From Niveispirillum irakense DSM 11586 (lineage in GTDB: Bacteria > Pseudomonadota > Alphaproteobacteria > Azospirillales > Azospirillaceae), in assembly GCF_000429645.1 (NCBI RefSeq), contig NZ_KE386933.1:1-64000 (forward strand): a DNA stretch of 64,000 bases, in the 5' to 3' direction. The translations under genes were made by a program, and so were the position numbers. Below are positions 1 to 11,238 of the stretch, piece after piece; within the stretch, counting starts at the first letter, position 1, and each line of letters begins with the position of its first letter. Under the pieces are notes generated by a model. It made no database searches and was not told the DNA's origin. It was given only the letters and a program-made list of their open reading frames with translations.

Positions 1-1
1 G

Positions 2-334
2 AGCCATACCGGCGGGCGGACATTGGTCTGGTGTGATATCGAAGGCGCGGAGGACGTGCTGCTGGACCCTGTACGCTCTCCAGCCCTCACGGATATGGAT
101 ATATTGGTAGAACTCCACCCAACCGACCGGGGGCACACGCGGGATACTGTGCCCGGCCGGTTCGCGGCCAGCCATGAAATCGAGATTCTCCAGCCGCGTG
201 GCCATGTGCTGGAAATGCCGGAATGGATCAGGGAAAGCGGACAACTGAATCAGCTTCTGGTGCAGTTTGAATGGCGCGGCGCGTCCACCCCTTGGGCCAT
301 GATGCGCGCACGCAGCATGGCGCGGCCCGTTTGA
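2..334 (+). CDS. C-terminal part of a methyltransferase-like protein (5' truncated by window edge)
   Basis: The reading frame is open from the first codon of the window, so the gene starts upstream. The visible ~110 residues contain WCDIEGAE followed by LLDP and DILVELH, which resembles the acidic DxEGAE segment of FkbM-like and related class I SAM-dependent methyltransferases. The SAM-binding glycine loop would lie outside the window. The end is an ordinary alphaproteobacterial tail. Substrate unknown; the family call is by motif only. Confidence 0.55.
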   Translation, partial: SHTGGRTLVWCDIEGAEDVLLDPVRSPALTDMDILVELHPTDRGHTRDTVPGRFAASHEIEILQPRGHVLEMPEWIRESGQLNQLLVQFEWRGASTPWAMMRARSMARPV

Positions 335-428
335 CGACAGGCACGAGCGGCGAGCGCCTTGGGTCTTGGCAATCATGCCGCAGCCGCCTAAATAGGCTGA
401 GATTATTGAGTGGCAGGGAGTGCGCGTG

Positions 429-797
429 ATGGCGGGCGGGCAGTTTGCGGGGCGGGCGGGTTTGGTCTTCGCCGCGCTCAGCGGGGCAGGGGCGACCTCC
501 ATCATTGGCAGTGGTCTGCGCGCGTTGCCCGCTATGGCCGATATTGGCCAGCAATATCCTCAATTATTGATCTGGGGCCCGCTGCCGTTCGGCGCGCTCG
601 TCGCGGTGGCCCATGTCTTCTGGGTCCGGAAGGTGTTGGCAAGCCGTCGCCCAGTGGTCGTCGCGGCGCCCCCGGCGCCTTCGCCCGTTCGCCCAGCCAC
701 GCCGGCGCCGTCGGGCAGCCTGCGGGCTCAGGTCCAGGCGGCGCAGCAAGAAGGTGATGGTGCGACCGGGCGATGGTCGCCCGATGTCCGTAACTGA
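429..797 (+). CDS. Small hypothetical protein with possible membrane segments
   Basis: A 122-residue protein with one or two hydrophobic stretches (about residues 10-30 and 45-65) followed by an Ala/Pro-rich linker and a short polar tail. The ATG at 429 is preferred over the GTG at 420 because GGGAG ends 8 nt before it. It ends 11 nt before the next gene, suggesting co-transcription. I do not recognise a family. Other frames are also open here because of high GC, so reality is only moderately supported. Confidence 0.4.
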   Translation: MAGGQFAGRAGLVFAALSGAGATSIIGSGLRALPAMADIGQQYPQLLIWGPLPFGALVAVAHVFWVRKVLASRRPVVVAAPPAPSPVRPATPAPSGSLRAQVQAAQQEGDGATGRWSPDVRN

Positions 798-808
798 GCC
801 CCTGTGCG

Positions 809-1090
809 ATGAACCGAACGCAATTAACCAATGCGCTGGACCTGATGGACCGGCTGTACCCCAATGTGCTGCGGCCTGATTACCGGGACGAGGTGCTGGG
901 GCTGGGCGCGTCCTTCCCACCCCTTGCCCGTACGGCAAAGACATTGGCAGGGCTGCTGCATAATCTGCGGGGCCAGAAGCTGGATGCGCTTTCGGAGCAG
1001 GAGATCGAGGCGATCCGGACCCTGCACGACACGCTGCGCCTTGGCGCCCAACGGTTGCTGGACGCCAAGGATTGGCCCTACGACACCTGA
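809..1090 (+). CDS. Small helical hypothetical protein
   Basis: A 93-residue, mostly helical, soluble protein (MNRTQLTNALDLMDRLYP at the N-terminus, ending AKDWPYDT) with no signal peptide or membrane segment. It follows the preceding gene closely on the same strand and converges on the DUF2306 gene, with only 4 nt between the two stop codons. No family recognised and no catalytic motif seen. Composition is typical of a real protein rather than a GC-driven shadow. Confidence 0.55.
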   Translation: MNRTQLTNALDLMDRLYPNVLRPDYRDEVLGLGASFPPLARTAKTLAGLLHNLRGQKLDALSEQEIEAIRTLHDTLRLGAQRLLDAKDWPYDT

Positions 1091-1094
1091 CCGA

Positions 1095-1502
1095 TCAACC
1101 GCCGAACAGGACCGTATGCATCAGCCGGCCTGGTAGCAGAGTGAAGCCGCCGGTAATGATCAGGCCCAGGATATAAAGCAGGATCATGGAGCGGCGATGC
1201 TTGGCGATGTCGCCGCGCCGGGCCGCCTGTACGGAACGGTACAGCACGATCAGCACGAAGATGGACAGGAAATGGATCGGGCTGAAGGGCCCGATGATCT
1301 GCATCTTATGGATGGCGAAGGAGGACAAGGCCACGATGGCCATGATCCCTACCCAGAACCGACCGATCAGCCGGTGAATGTCCGTGCCCTTGGGCATGGC
1401 GAACTGTACCCCGCCCAGCGCGATGGATACGCCTGCCAGGACGGCGTGGATTTGAATCAGTGGTGATGCCGCTGTGAAGGCGGCCAAACCGGTTGCTGCC
1501 AT
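1095..1502 (-). CDS. DUF2306-like four-helix membrane protein
   Basis: A 135-residue predicted inner-membrane protein with four hydrophobic segments (about residues 14-34, 49-65, 73-92 and 107-125). HRLIGR after helix 1 and the basic loop RRGDIAKHRRSM before helix 4 fit the DUF2306 family of unknown function. The ATG at 1502 is chosen because GAGGGG lies 5 nt upstream; the open frame extends further but is low quality there. Function unknown. Confidence 0.75.
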   Translation of the reverse strand: MAATGLAAFTAASPLIQIHAVLAGVSIALGGVQFAMPKGTDIHRLIGRFWVGIMAIVALSSFAIHKMQIIGPFSPIHFLSIFVLIVLYRSVQAARRGDIAKHRRSMILLYILGLIITGGFTLLPGRLMHTVLFGG

Positions 1503-1742
1503 GATACCCCTCTGAGCCCGATTTTCGTACCCGCCATGGGTGTGGCGGTACTTTTCATTTCCAATCGGAATATCAGGAAAGGCTTTCCCGGAAAAGAGGC
1601 CGGAAAACGCGGCATCCTGTTGATAACAATCTCCCTTGATCGTGACCGATCCGGGGAGATTTTGCGTTCCCTCAGGCGCCGGGCGCTGCCTCCGGCAGCT
1701 TGGCTTACGCCGCACGTGCGGCGGGCCGGCGGTCGCCGGCCT

Positions 1743-1778
1743 CCAATCCGCCGAAAGGTCAACCTTTCGGCGGATTGG
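1743..1778. repeat. Perfect 16-bp inverted repeat downstream of rimO
   Basis: CCAATCCGCCGAAAGG (1743-1758) and its exact complement (1763-1778) are separated by TCAA. It starts 20 nt past the rimO stop codon, so it may end rimO transcription, but there is no T-run on either side. A second perfect palindrome (CGCCGCACGTGCGGCG, 1708-1723) and a GCCGGC pair (1725-1740) lie beside it. The cluster looks more like an intergenic palindromic repeat element than a simple terminator. Confidence 0.7.
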
Positions 1779-1797
1779 TATGATACCGCGTTTTAAT

Positions 1798-3135
1798 TCA
1801 TACCAGACGGCTGCCCCAGAGATCATACTCATCGGCTTCATCAATGCGCGCGCGCACCATGTCGCCCGGCTTCAGGCCGGTTTCGCCGTTGAGGAAGACA
1901 TTGCCGTCAATCTCTGGTGCATCGGACCAGGACCGGCCGATGGCCCCGTCTTCGTCCACCTCATCGATCAGCACATCCATTTCGCGGCCAACCTTGGCGG
2001 CGAAGCGCTTGGCGCTGATTTCCTGCTGGTGGGCCATCAGGCGGTTCCAGCGCTCCTCCTGCACCTCTGGCGGCACGGCACCGGGGATTTCATTGGCGGG
2101 CGCGCCGTCCACCGGCTCGTATTTGAAGCAGCCCAGCCGGTCGATCTGGGCCTCGGTCAGCCAGTCCAGCAGATACTGGAAATCCTGTTCCGTCTCGCCG
2201 GGGAAGCCGACGATGAAGGTCGAGCGCAGCGTCAGGTCCGGGCAGCCCTGGCGCCACATCTTGATCCGGTCCAGCACCTTGTCAGTGTTGGCCGGGCGCT
2301 TCATGGATTTCAGCACATTGGGGGCGGCGTGCTGGAAGGGGATGTCCAAATAGGGCAGTACCTTGCCCTCGGCCATCAGCCCGATCACCTCATCCACATG
2401 CGGATAGGGGTACACATAGTGCAGGCGGATCCAGGCACCGAGATCACCCAGCTCGCGCGCCAGGTCGATGAACTTGGCGCGGACCTGCCGGCCCTTCCAC
2501 TTGCTCTCGGCATAGCGGGTGTCCATGCCATAGGCCGAGGTGTCCTGGCTGACCACCAGGATTTCCTTCACGCCGGCCTTCACCAGCGCTTCGGCTTCTG
2601 CCAGCACCATATTGGCGGGGCGGGAGACAAGATCGCCGCGGATGGACGGGATGATGCAGAAGGTGCAGCGATTGTTGCAGCCCTCGGAAATCTTCAGATA
2701 GGCGTAATGGCGCGGGGTGAGGCGCAGCCCCTGCGGCGGCACGACGTCCAGATACGGATCGTGGCGGGGTGGCACCACGTCGTGGACCGCGTTCACCACC
2801 TGCTCATACTGGTGCGGCCCGGTGACGGCCAGCACGTTGGGATGGCTCTGTCGGATCAGGCTTTCTTCTTTGCCCAGGCAGCCGGTGACGATAACCTTGC
2901 CATTCTCCTTGATGGCCTCCCCGATGGCTTCCAGACTTTCGGCCTTGGCAGAGTCCAGAAAGCCGCAGGTATTGACCAGCACCACATCCGCCCCGTCATA
3001 GGAGCCGGAAATCTCATACCCTTCCGAGCGCAGCTTGGTCAGGATGCGTTCACTGTCCACCAGCGCCTTGGGGCAGCCGAGTGAAACAATGCCCACCTTG
3101 GGGGCGGTGGGAAGGGAGATGGCAGGCTTGGTCAT
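1798..3135 (-). CDS. rimO: Ribosomal protein S12 methylthiotransferase RimO
   Basis: RimO is a radical-SAM methylthiotransferase that adds a methylthio group to Asp89 of ribosomal protein S12. At 445 aa it matches the family. Visible are the N-terminal MTTase domain (SLGCPK, NTCGF, TGCLGK, whose Cys residues bind the second cluster), the radical-SAM motif CNNRCTFC near residue 158, FIVGFPGET, and a C-terminal TRAM domain (about 375-440). AAGGA lies 9 nt upstream of the ATG at 3135. It is divergent from rpsL, which encodes its substrate. [11 protein letters not shown] and the overall layout separate it from MiaB. Confidence 0.95.
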   Translation of the reverse strand: MTKPAISLPTAPKVGIVSLGCPKALVDSERILTKLRSEGYEISGSYDGADVVLVNTCGFLDSAKAESLEAIGEAIKENGKVIVTGCLGKEESLIRQSHPNVLAVTGPHQYEQVVNAVHDVVPPRHDPYLDVVPPQGLRLTPRHYAYLKISEGCNNRCTFCIIPSIRGDLVSRPANMVLAEAEALVKAGVKEILVVSQDTSAYGMDTRYAESKWKGRQVRAKFIDLARELGDLGAWIRLHYVYPYPHVDEVIGLMAEGKVLPYLDIPFQHAAPNVLKSMKRPANTDKVLDRIKMWRQGCPDLTLRSTFIVGFPGETEQDFQYLLDWLTEAQIDRLGCFKYEPVDGAPANEIPGAVPPEVQEERWNRLMAHQQEISAKRFAAKVGREMDVLIDEVDEDGAIGRSWSDAPEIDGNVFLNGETGLKPGDMVRARIDEADEYDLWGSRLV

Positions 3136-3469
3136 GGGGGTAGGTCCTTCGCGGGAAGGCGCCTATATAAGGCCAGAGCGTCCGCACGACCAGCCCATGC
3201 GCCGCATGACGGGCCGGCGGTGACAGCAAATGGCGCATGGGCGGGACGGCAGCGCCGCCTTGATCGCGGCCAGGGGGCGTGCCGAGTCTGGTCTTTGTCT
3301 GCCATTAATGGTCGCTATCCTGTCTGACGACGCACCTCCGGCGGGCACGAAAGGTGCGCGATCCGGGGTCTGGTGCTCTGGCTGCGTCCTGCTGCGCCTC
3401 CGGACCAGCCCTGCGGACTCCAAGGGGTGCCGTTGCGTGCTGAACGTGGCGGAAATCCAAGGGTCGCGC
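3136..3469. other. Non-coding interval between rimO and the rpsL promoter
   Basis: About 330 nt that must hold the rimO promoter (an AT-rich TATATA lies about 25-30 nt upstream of the rimO start on the minus strand) and the upstream region of rpsL. I see no convincing gene: the open frames here lack ribosome binding sites and have shadow-like Arg/Pro/Ala compositions. No tRNA or rRNA gene was seen, and rpoB/rpoC, the usual upstream neighbours of rpsL, are absent. Confidence 0.5.
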
Positions 3470-3498
3470 TTGACGGTCCCGTGACTCCTCCATATAGT
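3470..3498 (+). promoter_or_regulatory. Sigma-70 type promoter of the str operon
   Basis: TTGACG (3470-3475), a 17-nt spacer, then TATAGT (3493-3498). This is the best promoter match ahead of rpsL and would start transcription near 3505, giving a leader of about 290 nt. A short hairpin (CCCCG/CGGGG with GTGA loop, 3759-3772) sits 25 nt before the rpsL start. Confidence 0.7.
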
Positions 3499-3797
3499 CC
3501 CGCAACCTATTTCGGGGGGGAAGGCGTGGTGTGCCCATCGGGTGCCCCAGGCATATCCCCCAGACCTGGCTTGATCCCTGTGCTGAGGGGCTGGCTGGCG
3601 CTAACCGGAACAGTCGATAGCCGCAACCGAGTCCTTGTTCGGACGGCGTATGGAATCTGCCCCGCGCGGAGCCTCTGGTTTCGCAAGCGGGTATTTTTCG
3701 TCCGTCGTCACGAGTGCCGAATCAGGGAATTGTGCGCGGCCTGGATTGGAATTCGATTCCCCGGTGACGGGGACGACAGCAAGAGCGAAGGGCTTTC

Positions 3798-4169
3798 ATG
3801 CCGACGATCAGTCAGTTGATCCGCAAGCCGCGGGCTCCGTTGGTGGCCCGGGACAAGGTGCCGGCACTGCAGGAGTGCCCGCAGAAGCGTGGCGTCTGCA
3901 CCCGTGTTTACACCACCACCCCGAAGAAGCCGAACTCGGCACTCCGTAAGGTCGCCCGCGTGCGCCTTACGAACGGCTACGAGGTCATCAGCTATATCCC
4001 CGGTGAAGGTCACAATCTCCAGGAGCACTCGGTCGTCATGATCCGCGGTGGTCGTGTGAAGGATCTTCCCGGTGTGCGTTACCACATCATCCGCGGCACG
4101 CTCGATACTCAGGGCGTTAAGGACCGTAAGCAGCGTCGTTCCAAGTACGGTGCGAAGCGGCCCAAGTAA
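3798..4169 (+). CDS. rpsL: 30S ribosomal protein S12
   Basis: S12 of the decoding centre, 123 aa, the usual short bacterial length. The conserved [19 protein letters not shown] and [18 protein letters not shown] segments are intact. Asp89 in KDLPGVRYH is the residue RimO methylthiolates, and rimO is the divergent neighbour. Lys43 and Lys88, the classic streptomycin-resistance positions, are wild-type. First gene of the str operon (rpsL-rpsG-fusA-tuf), 12 nt before rpsG. Confidence 0.98.
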   Translation: MPTISQLIRKPRAPLVARDKVPALQECPQKRGVCTRVYTTTPKKPNSALRKVARVRLTNGYEVISYIPGEGHNLQEHSVVMIRGGRVKDLPGVRYHIIRGTLDTQGVKDRKQRRSKYGAKRPK

Positions 4170-4652
<483 letters not shown>

Positions 4653-4685
4653 GTGTCGAGCCCAGCCTGAGGCGGAAGTCCAGAG

Positions 4686-6758
4686 ATGTCCCGGTCCCAC
4701 CCCATCGAACGCTATCGGAATATCGGCATTGCCGCGCATGTTGATGCCGGCAAAACGACGACGACTGAGCGCGTCCTCTTTTATACGGGGCGGTCCTATC
4801 GCATTGGCGAGGTCGATAACGGCACCGCCACGATGGACTGGATGGAACAGGAACGGGAACGGGGCATCACCATCACCTCAGCGGCGACGACCTGCTTCTG
4901 GAAGGACCACCGGATCAACATCATCGACACGCCGGGCCATGTCGACTTCATGATTGAGGTCGAACGGAGCTTTCGCGTGCTGGATGGTGCGGTGGCGATT
5001 TTCGATGCCGTGTCGGGTGTGGAGCCGCAGTCGGAGACGGTCTGGCGGCAGGCGGACAAGTACCGCGTGCCGCGCATCTGTTTCATCAACAAGATGGACA
5101 GAACCGGGGCTGACTTTTTCCGCACCGTGGGCATGATCCGGGAGCGCCTTGGCGCCCACCCGGCCATGCTTCAGTTGCCGCTGGGTGTTGAGCAGGACTT
5201 TATCGGCGTCATCGACCTGATCGCCTTCAAGGCGGTCATCTGGGACGATGACATGCTGGGTGCCCGTTTCCGCACCGTGGATATCCCTGCTGATCGGCTC
5301 GAAGAGGCGAAGGCGCATCGCGCCCGGCTCGTTGAACTGGCGGTGGAGATGGATGAGGCGGCGACCGATGCCTATCTCCAGGGCGATGAGCCCGACGAGG
5401 AAGGTTTGCGGCGCCTGATCCGCAAGGGAACCATCGCGCAGCGTCTGGTTCCCGTCCTGTGCGGGTCCGCTTTCAAGAACAAGGGCGTTCAGCCGATGCT
5501 GGATGCCGTCGTCGATTATCTGCCGTCTCCGGCAGATGTCGCCGATGTTCAGGCCGTTGCGCTGGATGGGGCCGTTGTGACCTGTCCGGCGACTGATACG
5601 GCGCCGTTCGCGGCGCTGGCGTTCAAGGTGATGAATGATCCGGTTGCCGGCTCACTCACCTTTGCGCGCATCTATTCCGGGATGCTTCGCCAGGGGGCCA
5701 AAGTGGCCAATCCGGGCAAGCGCGGGGAAGAAGAGATCGGTCGCATGCTGTTGATGCATGCCAACAGCCGGGAAGAAATCGCTGAGGCTTTTGCCGGTGA
5801 TATCGTCGCTTTCGCTTCGCTGGAAGCGACAAGCACCGGTGACACGCTGTGTGACCCCGCCCATCCGCTCCTGCTGGAGCGGATGGAGTTCCCCGAGCCG
5901 GTGATCGAGGTTGTGGTTGAGCCCCATACAGAGGCCGACCATGACCGGATGGCGGTGGCACTCGGTCGCCTGGCGGCCGAGGACCCTTCTTTCCGTGTCG
6001 GTCGTGATCCGGAAAGCGGGCAGGCGGTGCTGCGCGGTATGGGCGAGCTTCATCTGGAGATCATCGTCGATCGCATGCGCCGGGAATTCCGGGTGGATGC
6101 GGCGGTGGGGCGTCCCCAGGTCGCCTATCGCGAGAGGGTGACGCAGCGGGCGGAAGCCGATTTCATCCATAAGCGGCAGGCTGGTGCGCTCGGGCATTAT
6201 GCCCGTGTCAGGCTGGCGGTTGAACCGGGTGTGCCCGGTTCCGGTCTGGTGTTTGAGAACAAGGTCGCGGGTGACCATCTGCCGAAGGAATTCGTGCCAG
6301 GTGTTCGATCCGGGATCGAAGCGGTGGTTGCTTCCGGTGTCGTGGCGGGTTTTCCCGTTGTCGATCTCCGGGTCGAACTGCTGGATGGTGCTTTCCATGA
6401 TGTGGACAGTTCCGTCCTGGCGTTCGAAACGGCGGCCCGCGGGGCTCTGCGGGAGGCGCTGGCGAAGGCGCGGCCCGTCCTGCTGGAGCCGGTGATGAAG
6501 GTTGAGGTGGTGACGCCGGATGATTATCTGGGCGACATCATCGGTGACCTGAACAGCCGTCGTGGTCAGGTGGCCGGGATCGATCAGCGGGGCAATGCCC
6601 AGGTCATCGGCGCTTCGGTGCCGTTGGCGACGATGTTCGGCTATGTGAATACGCTCCGGTCCATGAGCAAGGGCCGGGCGCAATATACGATGCAGTTTGA
6701 ACGTTACGAGCAGGCGCCGCAGGCGATCGCCGAGGGCATCCGTGCCAAGGTGGCTTGA
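4686..6758 (+). CDS. fusA: Elongation factor G, str-operon copy (EFG I type, divergent domain IV loop)
   Basis: A 690-aa translocase GTPase with an intact G domain: AHVDAGKT (18-25), the classical EFG I switch I/II region ([21 protein letters not shown]), NKMD and GSAFKN; domain III has GMGELHLEI. In the domain IV tip loop, E. coli KQSGGRGQ becomes RQAGALGH (residues 497-504): Ser, the second Gly and the last Gln are all replaced. HDVDSS (571-576) is kept. Codon use is unlike its ribosomal neighbours: the first ~150 codons hold about nine CGG, one AGA and no CGT for Arg. A second EF-G gene lies at 26727. It is probably functional but may be a minor or specialised EF-G. Confidence 0.93.
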   Translation: MSRSHPIERYRNIGIAAHVDAGKTTTTERVLFYTGRSYRIGEVDNGTATMDWMEQERERGITITSAATTCFWKDHRINIIDTPGHVDFMIEVERSFRVLDGAVAIFDAVSGVEPQSETVWRQADKYRVPRICFINKMDRTGADFFRTVGMIRERLGAHPAMLQLPLGVEQDFIGVIDLIAFKAVIWDDDMLGARFRTVDIPADRLEEAKAHRARLVELAVEMDEAATDAYLQGDEPDEEGLRRLIRKGTIAQRLVPVLCGSAFKNKGVQPMLDAVVDYLPSPADVADVQAVALDGAVVTCPATDTAPFAALAFKVMNDPVAGSLTFARIYSGMLRQGAKVANPGKRGEEEIGRMLLMHANSREEIAEAFAGDIVAFASLEATSTGDTLCDPAHPLLLERMEFPEPVIEVVVEPHTEADHDRMAVALGRLAAEDPSFRVGRDPESGQAVLRGMGELHLEIIVDRMRREFRVDAAVGRPQVAYRERVTQRAEADFIHKRQAGALGHYARVRLAVEPGVPGSGLVFENKVAGDHLPKEFVPGVRSGIEAVVASGVVAGFPVVDLRVELLDGAFHDVDSSVLAFETAARGALREALAKARPVLLEPVMKVEVVTPDDYLGDIIGDLNSRRGQVAGIDQRGNAQVIGASVPLATMFGYVNTLRSMSKGRAQYTMQFERYEQAPQAIAEGIRAKVA

Positions 6759-6799
6759 CGCCAAAAGCCGTAAACCAATGATGATGTGAGGACGAGAAA

Positions 6800-7987
<1,188 letters not shown>

Positions 7988-8019
7988 GCCTATCGCTTCG
8001 ACGCATCACAGCAATGTGG

Positions 8020-8068
8020 TGGGGCCGGCCCGAAAGTACTTGGGGCCGGCCCACTCTTTGGGTATAAA
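8020..8068 (+). promoter_or_regulatory. Possible S10-operon promoter with twin GGGCCGGCCC palindromes
   Basis: TTGGGG (8040-8045), a 17-nt spacer and TATAAA (8063-8068) form a plausible promoter ahead of rpsJ. GGGCCGGCCC occurs at 8022-8031 and 8043-8052, exactly 21 bp apart and flanking the -35 box. Each unit is self-complementary, so the pair could be tandem protein sites or fold as one hairpin in tuf read-through RNA. Confidence 0.4.
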
Positions 8069-8093
8069 CCCTGCTCTTTTTGGGGTCTAGGAC

Positions 8094-8402
<309 letters not shown>

Positions 8403-8465
8403 GTTAGTTTGATGTGAGTACGGGACCTCTCCCGATTGAGGATGTCCCGAGTGAGGAGAAAACAG

Positions 8466-9173
8466 ATGCGATCCGGATTGATCGCGCAGAAGGTCGGCAT
8501 GACCCGCGTCTTCACTGACGAGGGTGAGAGCGTGCCGGTGACTGTGCTGAAGCTGGACCAGGTCCAGGTGGTTGCTCACAAGACGGAAGAGAAGGATGGC
8601 TACACCGCCCTCCAGCTCGGCGCCGTCAAGGCCAAGGTGAAGAACGTCGCCAAGGCCCAGCGTGAGATGTTCGCCAAGGCGAAGGTCGAGCCGAAGAAGA
8701 AGCTCGTTGAGTTCCGCGTCGAGCCCGCCAACCTGATCGAGGTTGGTGCTGAGCTGACTGCGGACCATTTTGTTGCCGGCCAGTTCGTCGACGTCCAGGG
8801 CACTTCCCTCGGTAAGGGTTTTGCCGGTGGTATGAAGCGCTGGAACTTCGGTGGTCTGCGCGCTACCCACGGCGTGTCCGTGTCCCACCGCTCCATCGGT
8901 TCGACCGGTGGCCGTCAGGACCCGGGTAAGACCTTCAAGAACAAGAAGATGCCTGGTCACCTCGGTGCCGAGACCGTGACCGTGCAGAATCTGAAGGTCG
9001 TGTCGGTTGATGCCGATCGCGGTCTGATCCTGGTCAAGGGCGCTGTCCCGGGCCATGAGGGCGCCTATGTCCTCGTCAAGGACGCCGTCAAGAAGAAGCT
9101 GCCCGAGGGCGTGCCGTTCCCCGGCGCTTTCCGTGCCCCGGCGGCCGAAGCTCCTGCGGCGCAGGAGGGCTGA
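8466..9173 (+). CDS. rplC: 50S ribosomal protein L3
   Basis: L3 (235 aa) binds 23S rRNA near the peptidyl-transferase centre. The ATG at 8466 is preferred to an upstream TTG because GAGGAG precedes it and it gives the normal N-terminus ([14 protein letters not shown]). The loop [21 protein letters not shown] contains the Gln that PrmB methylates in other bacteria. The tail beyond about residue 220 is Ala/Pro/Glu-rich, as in other alphaproteobacterial L3. Confidence 0.98.
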   Translation: MRSGLIAQKVGMTRVFTDEGESVPVTVLKLDQVQVVAHKTEEKDGYTALQLGAVKAKVKNVAKAQREMFAKAKVEPKKKLVEFRVEPANLIEVGAELTADHFVAGQFVDVQGTSLGKGFAGGMKRWNFGGLRATHGVSVSHRSIGSTGGRQDPGKTFKNKKMPGHLGAETVTVQNLKVVSVDADRGLILVKGAVPGHEGAYVLVKDAVKKKLPEGVPFPGAFRAPAAEAPAAQEG

Positions 9174-9176
9174 TAA

Positions 9177-9797
9177 ATGAAGACGTCCGTTAAGAATCTG
9201 AAGAACGAGACCGTCGGCGAGATCGAGCTGTCGGAAGACGTGTTCGGCCTGCCCGCCCGTCAGGACATCCTGGCGCGCATGGTGCTCTGGCAGCTCGCCA
9301 AGCGCCGCGCTGGCACGCACAAGACCAAGGGCATCTCCGAGATCTCCGGTACCACGAAGAAGCCGTGGCGCCAGAAGGGCACCGGTCGCGCCCGTCAGGG
9401 TTCCGTCCGTTCGCCGCAGTTCCGCGGTGGTGCGCGCATTTTCGGGCCGGTCGTTCGTTCCCACGAACATGACATGACCAAGAAGGTCCGCAAGCTCGCG
9501 CTTAAGACCGCTCTGTCGGTCAAGGCCGCTGAAGGCAAGCTGGTTGTGCTGGAAAGCGCCGCCACTGAGACCCACAAGACCAAGGTGCTGTTCGGCCAGC
9601 TCCAGGCCCTGGGCCTGAAGTCCGCGCTGATCATCGATGGCGCCAATGTGAACGAGCTGTTCTTCCGGGCTGCTCGCAACATCCCGCACATCGACGTGCT
9701 GCCGGAGCAGGGCGCCAACGTGTACGACATTCTGCGCAAGGACGTTCTCGTCCTGACGCGTAATGCCGTCGAGCAGCTGGAGGCTCGCCTGAAATGA
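9177..9797 (+). CDS. rplD: 50S ribosomal protein L4
   Basis: L4 (206 aa) lines the exit tunnel. The Arg/Gly-rich loop [19 protein letters not shown] (about residues 61-79) is the tunnel extension. AGGAGGG inside the end of rplC supplies the ribosome binding site, and only 3 nt separate the genes. The stop overlaps the rplW start by 4 nt, so translation is probably coupled. In E. coli L4 autoregulates the S10 operon; no equivalent leader was recognised here. Confidence 0.98.
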   Translation: MKTSVKNLKNETVGEIELSEDVFGLPARQDILARMVLWQLAKRRAGTHKTKGISEISGTTKKPWRQKGTGRARQGSVRSPQFRGGARIFGPVVRSHEHDMTKKVRKLALKTALSVKAAEGKLVVLESAATETHKTKVLFGQLQALGLKSALIIDGANVNELFFRAARNIPHIDVLPEQGANVYDILRKDVLVLTRNAVEQLEARLK

Positions 9798-10111
9798 GCA
9801 ACGCCAAGAAGACGATTGTCTCGGCCGAGCGCATGTACGATCTGATCGTCGCGCCCGTGATCACCGAGAAGGCCACCATGGGCTCCGAGCATAACCAGGT
9901 CACCTTCAAGGTGCGTCTGGATGCGAAGAAGCCGGAAATCAAGGCCGCGATCGAAGGCCTGTTCAAGGTGAAGGTCACGGCGGTCAATACCGTCGTGGTC
10001 AAGGGGAAGACCAAGCGCTTCCGTGGGACGATCGGTCGCCGGTCGGACTACAAGAAGGCCGTGGTCACCCTCGCCGAGGGCAGCACGATCGACGTGACCA
10101 CCGGGGTGTGA
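9794..10111 (+). CDS. rplW: 50S ribosomal protein L23
   Basis: L23 (105 aa) sits at the tunnel exit, where trigger factor and SRP dock. The segment [15 protein letters not shown] and the C-terminal [10 protein letters not shown] are family features. It overlaps rplD by 4 nt (ATGA). Confidence 0.97.
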   Translation: MSNAKKTIVSAERMYDLIVAPVITEKATMGSEHNQVTFKVRLDAKKPEIKAAIEGLFKVKVTAVNTVVVKGKTKRFRGTIGRRSDYKKAVVTLAEGSTIDVTTGV

Positions 10112-10121
10112 GGACAGAGCG

Positions 10122-10946
10122 ATGGCACTGAAGACTTTCCGTCCCATTACGCCGAGCCTCCGCCAGTTGGTTATGGTGGATCGCTCCGAGCTGTATAAGG
10201 GCAAGCCCGTTAAGATGCTGACCGAGGGTCTTTCCTCCTCGGGCGGCCGTAACAACACCGGTCGTATCACCGCCCGCCGTATCGGCGGCGGTCACAAGCG
10301 CACCTATCGTATTGTCGACTTCAAGCGTCGCAAGTTCGACATGCCGGCAGTCGTGGAGCGTTTGGAATACGACCCCAACCGTACCGGCTTCATCGCTCTG
10401 GTGAAGTACGAGGACGGCACGCTCTCCTACATCCTGGCTCCGCAGCGCCTGAAGGCTGGTGACACTGTCATCGCCGGCGAAAAGGTCGATGTGAAGCCCG
10501 GCAATGCCATGCCGCTGAAGAACATTCCCGTTGGCACGATCGTGCACAATGTGGAGCTCAAGGCAGGCAAGGGCGGCCAGTTGGCCCGTTCCGCCGGCAC
10601 CTACCTGCAGCTGGTCGGTCGCGACCAGGGCTATGCTCAGCTGAAGCTGCCCTCGGGCGAGCTGCGCATGGTTCGCGGCGAGTGCATGGCCACGATCGGC
10701 GCTGTCTCCAACCCCGATCAGTCCAACATTGTGATCGCCAAGGCCGGTCGTAATCGTTGGCTGGGCAAGCGTCCGTCGGTTCGTGGCGTTGCCATGAACC
10801 CGATCGACCACCCGCATGGTGGTGGTGAAGGCCGCAGCTCCGGTGGTCGTCATCCGGTCACCCCGTGGGGCAAGCCGACCAAGGGCAAGAAGACGCGTCA
10901 GAACAAGGCCACGGATAAGCTCATTATCCGTCGTCGCGCTAAGTAA
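10122..10946 (+). CDS. rplB: 50S ribosomal protein L2
   Basis: L2 (274 aa) is needed for subunit joining and peptidyl transfer. [18 protein letters not shown] carries the conserved His of the peptidyl-transferase region (His229 in E. coli). The N-terminal RNA-binding domain ([17 protein letters not shown]) and C-terminal basic tail (LIIRRRAK) are intact. GAGGACAGAG precedes the ATG. Confidence 0.98.
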   Translation: MALKTFRPITPSLRQLVMVDRSELYKGKPVKMLTEGLSSSGGRNNTGRITARRIGGGHKRTYRIVDFKRRKFDMPAVVERLEYDPNRTGFIALVKYEDGTLSYILAPQRLKAGDTVIAGEKVDVKPGNAMPLKNIPVGTIVHNVELKAGKGGQLARSAGTYLQLVGRDQGYAQLKLPSGELRMVRGECMATIGAVSNPDQSNIVIAKAGRNRWLGKRPSVRGVAMNPIDHPHGGGEGRSSGGRHPVTPWGKPTKGKKTRQNKATDKLIIRRRAK

Positions 10947-10957
10947 GGAGTGCTGCC

Positions 10958-11236
10958 GTGACTCGTTCCGTTTGGAAGGGGCCGTTCGTAGACGGCTACC
11001 TGTTGAAGAAGGCAGACAAGGCGCGTGCGTCCGGCCGCAACGAGATCATCAAGATCTGGTCGCGTCGTTCCACCATTCTGCCGCATTTCGTTGGTCTGAC
11101 CTTTGGCGTCTATAATGGCCAGAAGTTCCTGCCGGTGCTGGTGACCGAGAATATGATCGGTCACAAGTTCGGTGAGTTCTCGCCGACCCGGACGTTCTAT
11201 GGCCACGCGGCCGACAAGAAGGCGAAGAGGAAGTAA
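10958..11236 (+). CDS. rpsS: 30S ribosomal protein S19
   Basis: S19 (92 aa) of the 30S head. It starts with GTG at 10958 behind TAAGGAG, giving the expected N-terminus [34 protein letters not shown] is the conserved C-terminal segment. Two nt separate it from rplV. Confidence 0.97.
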   Translation: MTRSVWKGPFVDGYLLKKADKARASGRNEIIKIWSRRSTILPHFVGLTFGVYNGQKFLPVLVTENMIGHKFGEFSPTRTFYGHAADKKAKRK

Positions 11237-11238
11237 TC

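Noticed and set aside
3373-3819. 148-codon plus-strand open frame overlapping the rpsL start
   Set aside because: Shadow-like Arg/Pro/Ser composition, no ribosome binding site, overlaps the str leader and the conserved rpsL gene.
9395-10270. Long minus-strand open frames opposite rplD-rplW-rplB and other ribosomal genes
   Set aside because: They mirror the codon periodicity of the strongly supported ribosomal genes on the plus strand and encode no recognisable domain.
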